Positions 26,049 to 33,676 of a stretch of 64,000 bases of DNA are shown piece by piece. The stretch spans positions 801,001 through 865,000 of the forward strand of contig NZ_CP136856.1 in NCBI RefSeq assembly GCF_033807535.1, written 5' to 3'. Origin of the DNA: Oceanisphaera sp. IT1-181 (GTDB lineage: Bacteria > Pseudomonadota > Gammaproteobacteria > Enterobacterales > Aeromonadaceae). How positions within the stretch are numbered: the first letter of the stretch is position 1; each line of letters opens with the position of its first letter. The position numbers and the translations under genes were made by a program. The notes below the pieces were generated by a model, which saw nothing but the letters and a program-made list of their open reading frames with translations, was not told the origin of the DNA and searched no databases.

Positions 26049-26140
26049 GGCCGCATGTGACCCGTGAAGGTCATAGTTGATGGTAAATTGTTCAATCCGA
26101 CTGAAAAATGACTGCTTGCATGACTTTGGCTAGTTTTTGG

Positions 26141-26169
26141 TTGACAGAAAAATTCTGCCTGACTATCAT
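26141..26169 (+). promoter_or_regulatory. Sigma-70 promoter of the tRNA-Ala operon
   Basis: A perfect -35 TTGACA (26141-26146), a 17-bp spacer and -10 TATCAT (26164-26169) are followed by the G/C-rich discriminator GCGCATCGCC. GC-rich discriminators are typical of stringently controlled stable-RNA promoters. The first tRNA begins 42 bases downstream. Confidence 0.85.
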
Positions 26170-26211
26170 GCGCATCGCCTCAACAGTCTTAGACTGTTGA
26201 GGGTGATAAGC

Positions 26212-26287
<76 letters not shown>

Positions 26288-26334
26288 CTTATCTGAAGTA
26301 GTAAAAAGTAATAGCACAGTAATATCTGCCGATT

Positions 26335-26410
<76 letters not shown>

Positions 26411-26468
26411 ATTTTTGGCAGTTTACTAGAGATTATTAGCAGCAAATACCAGTAAGAATGCATTGTTT

Positions 26469-26544
<76 letters not shown>

Positions 26545-26590
26545 CTTCTTAAGCAATAAAAAGTGGCATAAAACAAGCACACCAAATTTC

Positions 26591-26666
<76 letters not shown>

Positions 26667-26707
26667 CTTATTAGAAATAAAAAGCTGTAATAAAATTTGT
26701 GGAATAC

Positions 26708-26741
26708 AAAAAAGCCGCTGCATAATTGCAGCGGCTTTTTT
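26708..26741 (+). terminator. Terminator of the tRNA-Ala operon
   Basis: AAAAAAGCCGCTGCA (26708-26722) and TGCAGCGGCTTTTTT (26727-26741) form a 15-bp stem with a 4-base loop and T-run. The following 240 bp to 26983 contain no gene I can support. Confidence 0.93.
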
Positions 26742-26983
26742 ACGTCTGCATGTTGGTGAACAGTAAAAGACAAAGGGCAAAGGGCTACACAGTATCTGTC
26801 TTTTGTAGGCGAACACTTGTTCTCGCATTTCGCCGCAGGCGTAAACCTTTAACACTCTCCTTCATGGCTACCTCATTATTCTTCACACATAACGCTTTTT
26901 CTGATCCTTTAGTATTCAGAATTACCCATTCCCACGCAGCGCGGTATTATGGTGCATAAATAAATTCCAATGAGACATCTGCT

Positions 26984-27655
26984 ATGGAGCATTTTGATAC
27001 CATCTTTCAGCGGGCCAGTGAACGCCACGGTGGGGCGGCGAAGCTAAAAGCCTTGATTGCTACGCCTGTCGCCACGCCGGAATTGCTGGCGGCGATGGGT
27101 GATGATCGTTGGCTCTCCTCTTTTACCATGAGTTTGTTCCAATCGGGCTTTGTATGGAAAATTATCAGAAATAAATGGCCAGATTTTGAACGAGCGTTTT
27201 TTGGTTTTGATCCAGAAAAAATGTTGATGCTGGATGAGGGGCATTTTGAGCGCTTAAATAACGACACCGGCATTGTGCGCCACGCCAGAAAAATTGCCGC
27301 AGTACCCGCCAATGCACGCATGATCTTAGAGCTGGGTAAGCCTTACGGCGGCTTTGGTGCTTTTGTGGCGCAATGGCCAACAGATGATATTACTGGCTTG
27401 TGGCAGGTGATCAAAAAACATGGCCAGATGCTGGGTGGTAATATCGGGCCCTATGCTTTGCGTCGCTTAGGCGTAGACACCTTCGTGTTTACCAATGATG
27501 TAAGTGCGTATTTGCGACATCATCAAGTGGTCGACGCTGGGCTTGGCAGTCAAAAGGGGCAGCGCCAAGCACAAGCCGCCTTTAATGAATGGCAGCAGCA
27601 AAGCGGCTTTAGCTATTCTGAAATCAGCAAAACCCTCGCCCATTCGATTGGCTAA
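26984..27655 (+). CDS. DNA-3-methyladenine glycosylase I-like protein
   Basis: 223-residue protein with the helical fold of the TAG family (3-methyladenine removal in base excision repair): LSSFTMSLFQSGFVWKIIRN near 44-63, F-F-G-F-D-P-E-K near 72 and a late FVFTNDVSAYLRHH near 165. It lacks the N-terminal CxWC-type zinc ligands of E. coli TAG, and the position of the catalytic Glu38 appears to be Ser in MSLFQSGFVW, while the nearby Trp is kept. It is therefore a family member with uncertain activity. No signal peptide. It is convergent with tesA. Confidence 0.72.
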   Translation: MEHFDTIFQRASERHGGAAKLKALIATPVATPELLAAMGDDRWLSSFTMSLFQSGFVWKIIRNKWPDFERAFFGFDPEKMLMLDEGHFERLNNDTGIVRHARKIAAVPANARMILELGKPYGGFGAFVAQWPTDDITGLWQVIKKHGQMLGGNIGPYALRRLGVDTFVFTNDVSAYLRHHQVVDAGLGSQKGQRQAQAAFNEWQQQSGFSYSEISKTLAHSIG

Positions 27656-27711
27656 GGTAGAAGCGAGAGGGGAAGAATAAAATATTTTCTCGCCTCACTC
27701 ATCTTCACCCC

Positions 27712-28314
27712 TCACGGTTTTAGGTAAGGTGTTAAAAACCCATGCACTTGCTGGACGATGGCGTCTTGGGCAAGGGCGGTGGGGTGAATACCGTCGTCCA
27801 TCATCATGCCGGCTTTGCCAATTAAGGGCGCCACGAAAAACGGCAATAGCGGCAATTGATGCCGCTCAGCTAAATCGCTAAAGATACCTCCAAACTGTTG
27901 CAGATAACGGCGGCCATAATTGGGCGGTAGCTGAATATCGGTCAAAATCACCTTGGCGCCACTTTGTTGCGCTAAATTAATCATCTGCGCTAAGTTTTTT
28001 TCGATAAGCGGGGGTGGCAAACCCCGCAAGCCGTCGTTGCCGCCCAGCTCCAGCAACACTAAGCTCGGTTGATGCTTCTTAAGTAACGGCACCAAGCGCT
28101 GCAAGCCACCTTGAGTGGTGTCGCCACTGACACTGGCGTTAATCAATTCTACCGCTACCGCTTCTTGCTGCCAGCGCTTGGCTAATAACTGTGGCCAAGC
28201 TTGCTGTGCATTCATACGATAACCTGCGCTCAAGCTGTCACCCAAGATCAGTATGGTGTTAGCATGGGTAACAGATGACACCAATATTAGCAGTAGTAAA
28301 AGGACGCGCGGCAT
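27712..28314 (-). CDS. tesA: Thioesterase I / lysophospholipase L1 (TesA)
   Basis: 200-residue periplasmic SGNH hydrolase that cleaves acyl-CoA thioesters, lysophospholipids and esters. A signal peptide ends near THA (residue 18). Block I GDSLSAGY holds nucleophile S27, block II is NASVSGDTTQGG, block III is ELGGNDGLRG, and block V is DDGIHPTALAQ. Its start codon overlaps that of divergent ybbA by two bases in a shared CATG, and its GGGAG ribosome site lies inside ybbA. The stop codon TGA falls within the G-rich dispersed repeat. Confidence 0.95.
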   Translation of the reverse strand: MPRVLLLLLILVSSVTHANTILILGDSLSAGYRMNAQQAWPQLLAKRWQQEAVAVELINASVSGDTTQGGLQRLVPLLKKHQPSLVLLELGGNDGLRGLPPPLIEKNLAQMINLAQQSGAKVILTDIQLPPNYGRRYLQQFGGIFSDLAERHQLPLLPFFVAPLIGKAGMMMDDGIHPTALAQDAIVQQVHGFLTPYLKP

Positions 28315-28996
28315 GAAAATTTCTCCCGTTATCAAGGTGGTTGGGCTGAGCCATAAAGTGCAGCTGAACGCCCAGACGCTTACTATCCTTGAGGGGATAG
28401 ACTTTGAAGTCAAGGCTGGTGAAAGCGTAGCCTTGGTCGGCGCTTCGGGCTCTGGCAAGTCGACCTTACTGGGACTGCTAGCCGGATTAGATACGGCAAG
28501 CCGCGGCGATATCCTGATTAACGACAAGTCTCTTATGACACTTGATGAAGAGCAGCGCGCGCGCTTACGCGGCCAGCATATTGGCTTTGTGTTTCAGTCG
28601 TTTTTACTGCTGCCAACGTTGACGGCCCTAGAAAACGTTATGCTGCCTGCTGAATTACAAGGCCAGAAAAACAGCGCCGACCGTGCCCGCGAGCTATTAG
28701 CACAAGTGGGTTTAAGTGAGCGACTGCGCCACTTCCCCAGCCAGCTATCCGGCGGCGAGCAACAACGGGTGGCCATAGCGCGCGCTTTTATGACCCAGCC
28801 CGATATTTTATTGGCCGATGAGCCGACTGGTAATCTGGACACGCACACAGGCGCACAAATTATCGAATTACTGTTTGAGCTAAATCGCACTCACGGTACT
28901 ACGTTACTGATGGTCACCCACGATGAAGCCTTAGCCGCGCGCTGTGAACGCCGCTTGGTGATGACTGCCGGTCGGTTGGAGGAGCGCAATGCCTAG
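28313..28996 (+). CDS. ybbA: ABC transporter ATP-binding protein YbbA
   Basis: 227-residue MacB-type ABC ATPase: Walker A GASGSGKST near 45, Q-loop VFQSFLLLP near 96, signature LSGGEQQR near 146, Walker B ILLADEPTG near 168, and H-loop VTHDEALA near 205. It partners the FtsX-like permease encoded by the overlapping downstream gene. Its exact substrate is unknown; the pair is conserved beside tesA in enterics. AGGA precedes the ATG within the tesA coding region. Confidence 0.93.
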   Translation: MKISPVIKVVGLSHKVQLNAQTLTILEGIDFEVKAGESVALVGASGSGKSTLLGLLAGLDTASRGDILINDKSLMTLDEEQRARLRGQHIGFVFQSFLLLPTLTALENVMLPAELQGQKNSADRARELLAQVGLSERLRHFPSQLSGGEQQRVAIARAFMTQPDILLADEPTGNLDTHTGAQIIELLFELNRTHGTTLLMVTHDEALAARCERRLVMTAGRLEERNA

Positions 28997-31448
28997 TCTG
29001 GAATTTGGCCTAAATGTGGGCTTGGGTTTTGGCTTAGTATGGCGTGAAATAGGGCGCGGCCCCTTGCGGCTGTTTGTATTGGCGCTGGCCTTGAGCGTAG
29101 CCAGTATTCTGAGCGTCACTTTAGTGGCAGACCGCCTTAATCAGGCGTTATCGGTATCGGGGCGAGATTATATCGCCGCCGATCGGGTTATCTCCGCCAG
29201 TCGTGCACTGGATGAACGTTGGCTGACCGAGGCCAAAGGCCGAGGGCTTGAGCTGTCGCGTACTCAGTCTTTTCAAAGTGTGCTGTTTGCCAACGATGAA
29301 CTACAGTTGGCCAGCGTGCGCGCGGTGGATAATGCTTTTCCTTTTTACGGGGATTTGCAGTTAGCACCTGCGCAAGCGGTCACCTCAGGCAATATCTGGC
29401 TGTCGGCGCGCTTACTGACCTTACTCAAGCTAGAGCTGGGCGACCAAGTAGAGCTGGGTAATCTGGAATTACAGGTGGCGGGCGAGCTGGTGTCTGAGCC
29501 GGACCAAGGGTTCTCGCCGGCGTTACTGGCGCCACGCGCGCTTATTCATTTAGATGATGTGGCGGCTACCGGCATTCAAATGGCCGGCAGCCGAGTCAGT
29601 TATCGCTATTTATTTAAAGGTACGACCGAGCAATTAGACGCTTATGCGGCTTGGGTTAAACCGCAATTACAAGCGGGTCAACAATGGTTGAGCCCAGATA
29701 ATGCAGACACCCCTGTGGCTCGCTCACTGACGCGCGCCGAGCAGTTTTTTCGCTTAGCCTCCTTAATCGGTGTACTGCTGGGTATTTTAGCTATGGCCAT
29801 CGCGCTGGGCTATTTCTCGCGGCGTGAGCAAGACCGCATCGCCTTACTCAAAACCTTAGGTGCTGGGCGACGCGCCTTATTGGTGTGGCTGACCAAGTTA
29901 CTGGCCAGTCTCTTAATAGTGGGATCTGTGCTGGGCGGCGTGGTGGGCTATGGCTTACATAAACTGATTTTATTGAGCTTAGGCGAGGCCTTGGCCATAC
30001 CTTTGCCTCCACCTTCTTGGCAACCCTTTGCACTAGCGCTGGGCTTAGCCTTACTCACCACCTTGATGCTCTCTGTAGTGCCTATGCTGCGCCTATTAAA
30101 GGTGCCGCCGCTGCGGGTACTGCGCAACGAGGCTCAGGCCCGCATTCCTGCTTGGTGGAGTGCCGGTATTTTATTGAGTGGCACTTTTGTACTGAGCTGG
30201 TTGTTTGCCGGCGATCTTGCCTTAGCCGGCGGTTTGTTATTGGGCTTATTGGCGCTAATGGCCATCTTGGGCGGCGTGTGCGGATTAATGCTGGCCATGG
30301 CTAAGCGCAGCGGCGGCAGCATTGCCTTTCGTCTGGCGTTAAGCCGCTTGGATCGGGCGCGGTTAACCACCTTGTTGCAGTTTGGTGGCGTGGCACTGGC
30401 GTTATTTTTGGGCTGCTTATTATGGGTGGTGCGCGGCGAATTAGTGGACGGCTTCTTGGCTAATTTGCCTGCAGAGGCGCCCAATCGCTTCGTGATTAAT
30501 ATTGCGGATCATGAGCTGCAGCCTTTGCAGCAAAAGCTGGACGCGGCGGGGCTTGAGCGCTCGGTATTTTACCCCATAGTGCGCGGTCGCTTGAGTGCCA
30601 TTAACGATCAACCCACGGTATCTGATGTAGACAATGCGAATGATGGCAATAGCGATGGCGGCATAGGCCGCGAGCTCAATCTCACCTATAGCAAGGTGCT
30701 ACCTACGGGCAATCGTATTCTAAGCGGTGATTGGAGCCAAGCGCCCGACAGTGTATCTGTGGAGTCCGGCTTAGCTGAGCGCTTAGGGCTGATTTTGGGC
30801 GATAGGGTGACGCTGGATTTAGCTGGCGAGCAAGTCTCAGCTGAGGTCAAAAATATTCGTGAGGTAGATTGGGATAGCATGAAGCCCAATTTCTATTTTA
30901 TTTTTAGCCCCGATGTCTTGGCCTCGTACCCGGCCACTTGGCTGGCCAGCTTTTACTTACCGGCCGAGCAAAAAGCACTAGAGGTTGAACTGATCCGTGC
31001 CTTTCCTACCGTCACTATTTTGGACGTAGAAGCGCTATTGCAGCAGTTGCGCCAAGTATTAGCTCAGGTCAGTCAAGCGTTATTGGTGATCATGGGATTA
31101 GTGATAGTGGCCAGTATCTTAGTGTTATTGGCGCAACTAGAAACCACACTCGAAAGCCGGCGTCGCGAATTAGTCTTGCTGCGTACGCTAGGTGCCAGTG
31201 AGCGCTTAATGCAGGCATCGTTGCGTTGGGAGTGGTTGGCGGCGGGTATTGCGGCGGGTCTCGCTGCTGCATTAGGTGTAGAGCTGTGTGTGGCTATTCT
31301 TTTACCCTACTGGTTAGGCTTGCCTTGGCAGCCGCATCCCCTATTGTGGGTAGCGCTGCCCGCCTTGGGAGCTGGCTTATTATTGCTGACCGGGCGCATC
31401 GGTGGCATTACCCGTGACACCCTGATGAACCGCTTGCGGCAGTGGTGA
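28989..31448 (+). CDS. ybbP: ABC transporter permease YbbP (FtsX-like)
   Basis: 819-residue inner-membrane permease with two FtsX-like units: an N-terminal span, a large periplasmic region (about 45-250), a central block of spans (about 255-440), a second periplasmic region (about 475-680) and a C-terminal block (about 695-815). The motif RRREQDRIALLKTLGAG-like near 275 and RRRELVLLRTLGAS near 725 are the coupling segments of this family. It overlaps ybbA by 8 bp and ends at a convergent repeat cluster facing yfcH. Confidence 0.9.
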   Translation: MPSLEFGLNVGLGFGLVWREIGRGPLRLFVLALALSVASILSVTLVADRLNQALSVSGRDYIAADRVISASRALDERWLTEAKGRGLELSRTQSFQSVLFANDELQLASVRAVDNAFPFYGDLQLAPAQAVTSGNIWLSARLLTLLKLELGDQVELGNLELQVAGELVSEPDQGFSPALLAPRALIHLDDVAATGIQMAGSRVSYRYLFKGTTEQLDAYAAWVKPQLQAGQQWLSPDNADTPVARSLTRAEQFFRLASLIGVLLGILAMAIALGYFSRREQDRIALLKTLGAGRRALLVWLTKLLASLLIVGSVLGGVVGYGLHKLILLSLGEALAIPLPPPSWQPFALALGLALLTTLMLSVVPMLRLLKVPPLRVLRNEAQARIPAWWSAGILLSGTFVLSWLFAGDLALAGGLLLGLLALMAILGGVCGLMLAMAKRSGGSIAFRLALSRLDRARLTTLLQFGGVALALFLGCLLWVVRGELVDGFLANLPAEAPNRFVINIADHELQPLQQKLDAAGLERSVFYPIVRGRLSAINDQPTVSDVDNANDGNSDGGIGRELNLTYSKVLPTGNRILSGDWSQAPDSVSVESGLAERLGLILGDRVTLDLAGEQVSAEVKNIREVDWDSMKPNFYFIFSPDVLASYPATWLASFYLPAEQKALEVELIRAFPTVTILDVEALLQQLRQVLAQVSQALLVIMGLVIVASILVLLAQLETTLESRRRELVLLRTLGASERLMQASLRWEWLAAGIAAGLAAALGVELCVAILLPYWLGLPWQPHPLLWVALPALGAGLLLLTGRIGGITRDTLMNRLRQW

Positions 31449-31457
31449 ATTTAGATC

Positions 31458-31540
31458 GTGAGGCGTAAATGGTGAGGGGGGAGGAGTAAACCCCTCTCAC
31501 TTCTCAGCTCGCATTTTCCCTTCACTCTTCACCCCTCACG
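31458..31540. repeat. Short G-rich repeat cluster between convergent ybbP and yfcH
   Basis: GTGAGGCGTAAATGGTGAGG on one strand is mirrored by CACTCTTCACCCCTCAC at the other end, so the cluster is roughly symmetric between two convergent genes. The stop codon of yfcH lies inside the right-hand unit. Confidence 0.7.
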
Positions 31541-32434
31541 GTGTTGCAGTGTTTCTTTTAACGCTTTCTCAAGGGTGGGGTAGCGAAAGTGGAAGCCGGC
31601 GCATTGTAAGCGCACCGGCATTACGCGCTGTCCGGTTAATAATAAATCGGACATTTCTCCCAGAGCTAAGCGCATTACCCAAGCGGGGACTCGAGCAAAG
31701 TGCGGCTTATTTAATACCAGTGCCAAGGTGGTACTGAATTGCTGATTAGTAACCGGCTCGGGCGCCGCTGCATTAAAGGCACCTTGGCACTCTTCATGCT
31801 CCAGCAAGAACAACAGCAGACTCACCACGTCATCGATGTGGATCCACGACATATACTGTTTTCCCGAGCCAATAGGCCCGCCTAATCCTAAGCGATAACT
31901 GGGCAGCATTTTCTTTAAGGCACCCCCTTCAGCGCCTAATACTACAGCCAAACGTATGCAGCATACCCGCGTCTGCTCACTGGCGGCGGCTTGAGCGAGC
32001 TGCTCCCATTGGGCGCACACTTTATGGCTAAATTCTGGATGCGGGCTTGAGTCTTCATCCACTAACGCAGTACCTTGGCGGCCGTAATAGCCCACGGCGG
32101 ATCCGCTGATCAACACCTTGGGTGGCTGAGTACCCGCCTTGAGCTTATCGACTAACTGCTCGGTTAACTGCCAGCGGCTCTGGCAAATACGCTCTTTTTG
32201 CGCCGCACTCCAGCGTTTGTCGGCGATGGGCTCGCCCGCCAGATTGATCACCGCATCGAATTGATCCAGATTATCAAGATCATCCAGTGAGGCGAGGGCA
32301 TGCACGTCGTGGCCCAATCGTTGGTGAACTTTGTTGAGGGTGCGACTCAGCACTGTCACTTGATGATGGGGTCGCAAATGGTGCATTAAACGACGACCAA
32401 TAAAGCCGGTGCCGCCGGTGATCAATATGTTCAT
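31529..32434 (-). CDS. yfcH: TIGR01777-family NAD(P)-binding epimerase (YfcH)
   Basis: 301-residue extended SDR protein: Rossmann motif GGTGFIGRRL at 7-16, NLAGEPIADKRW near 69, the YxxxK-like region with SAVGYYG near 117, and a C-terminal DUF1731 part with VPAWVMRLALGEMSDLLLTGQRV near 250. Members are called sugar or nucleoside-diphosphate epimerases, but no reaction is proven. Probably a single-gene unit. The final codons are supplied by a dispersed repeat. Confidence 0.9.
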   Translation of the reverse strand: MNILITGGTGFIGRRLMHHLRPHHQVTVLSRTLNKVHQRLGHDVHALASLDDLDNLDQFDAVINLAGEPIADKRWSAAQKERICQSRWQLTEQLVDKLKAGTQPPKVLISGSAVGYYGRQGTALVDEDSSPHPEFSHKVCAQWEQLAQAAASEQTRVCCIRLAVVLGAEGGALKKMLPSYRLGLGGPIGSGKQYMSWIHIDDVVSLLLFLLEHEECQGAFNAAAPEPVTNQQFSTTLALVLNKPHFARVPAWVMRLALGEMSDLLLTGQRVMPVRLQCAGFHFRYPTLEKALKETLQHREG

Positions 32435-32808
32435 GATTGCCTTCCTTTATCTCTGCCAAGCGGGCTCGCAAGCTACGCCGCACAAATGGGAGTTATTGCT
32501 TCCAATATTAGCAGCATCAGGGGCCGGGCATTGTGATCCCAGTTAGAACAAGGAGTTAGGCATGTTTGAGCAAGGGGAGTAAAACTATTGAAACAAACGG
32601 TGATGCACAGACTCAATACCAGAGGGCACAGCAGCAGAGTAAAGGGGGAAACGAAGAAGGTGAGTAGGTTGAATAAACAGCAACATCTGGGGATAAAAAC
32701 CGAGGTTATCCACAGTTTCTGTGAATAAGTCTGCAGATTACCTCGGGTACTAAAGCTAGCTTGTTGATTTTACATCAAAATAACCAACTGGATACTGATC
32801 AAGCAGGC
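32435..32808. other. yfcH-tpx intergenic region with paired DnaA boxes
   Basis: 374 bp without a gene. It contains a perfect DnaA box TTATCCACA (32706-32714, plus) and a second, TTATTCACA, on the minus strand (32720-32728), facing each other 5 bp apart. They sit inside a longer foldable unit bounded by CCGAGGT and ACCTCGG. The yfcH promoter must also be here. Confidence 0.6.
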
Positions 32809-33309
32809 TTATGCCAGGGCAGCAATAGCGGCGTCGTAGGCTGGCTCTTCAGTCAACTCAGCTACACGCTCGGTGTAAACTACTTTGCCTTGCTCATCGA
32901 TGCACACTACTGCACGAGCAGCTAAGCCACGCAGTGGGCCATCGCTTAATGCTACGCCGTACGCGTTTAAGAATTCAGCATTACGGAAAGCTGAAGCAGA
33001 CTGTACGTTTTCGATACCTTCTGCACCACAAAAACGACCCAAGGCGAACGGCAGGTCCATAGACACACAGATTACTTTGGTGTTGCTCAGGGCTGCGGCT
33101 TTTTCGTTAAAGGTACGTACGCTGGTCGCGCAGGTGCCAGTGTCAACGCTTGGGAAAATGTTCAGCAGCACTTTTTGGCCTTTGAAATCTGCCAATTTAA
33201 TATCGTTCAGATCGCCATCAGTCAGCGTAAAATCAGCGGCCGCTTGGCCTGCTTGTGGAAACTGACCTGATACTGCAACTGGATTGCCCTGAAACGTCAC
33301 TGTAGACAT
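32809..33309 (-). CDS. tpx: Thiol peroxidase
   Basis: 166-residue atypical 2-Cys peroxiredoxin that reduces lipid hydroperoxides with thioredoxin. Peroxidatic C60 lies in PSVDTGTCATSVRTFN and resolving C94 in GRFCGAEG, aligned with E. coli C61 and C95. A C-terminal VCIDEQGKVVYTE element matches the family. It appears to be a single-gene unit, with a GGAG-containing leader before the ATG. Confidence 0.96.
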   Translation of the reverse strand: MSTVTFQGNPVAVSGQFPQAGQAAADFTLTDGDLNDIKLADFKGQKVLLNIFPSVDTGTCATSVRTFNEKAAALSNTKVICVSMDLPFALGRFCGAEGIENVQSASAFRNAEFLNAYGVALSDGPLRGLAARAVVCIDEQGKVVYTERVAELTEEPAYDAAIAALA

Positions 33310-33676
33310 ATTTTTAGCTCCTTGATTAAGCTGGGTGTTTAAGACTAAGTGAAAAAATTATATTGTAGCCGATAACTTACCAGTTTTAGGCATAAGGAAA
33401 AGGTTTTTATTTTTACGCTCAGCCCTTGAAAGCCGAAAACACAGCGTTAAGCACAATCAAAATCACCGCGGCCAAGGCTATGCTTTAGCAGTGCAATGTG
33501 TGAGTAACAACATCTCAACGCCGATATTTCATATACCGTTGCATTTCGTTGAATATATAAAGCTATTCGGTATCACATATAAACCTATGCACCAGAGCCT
33601 GCGTTGCAGGTTTTCGCGGCTAAAGCCGCGACTACCTTCGTGCAGTATGTAGTCGCGGCGCTATTGGCCTTACGCC
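33310..33676. other. tpx-pta intergenic region with REP-like palindromes
   Basis: 367 bp without a gene. TCGCGGC-TAAA-GCCGCGA (33614-33631) is a palindrome, and GCCGCGACTAC (33625-33635) is inverted as GTAGTCGCGGC (33649-33659). These look like a REP/BIME unit. The end merges with a CCTTACGCCTCAC copy of the G-rich repeat that supplies the pta stop codon. Confidence 0.6.
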
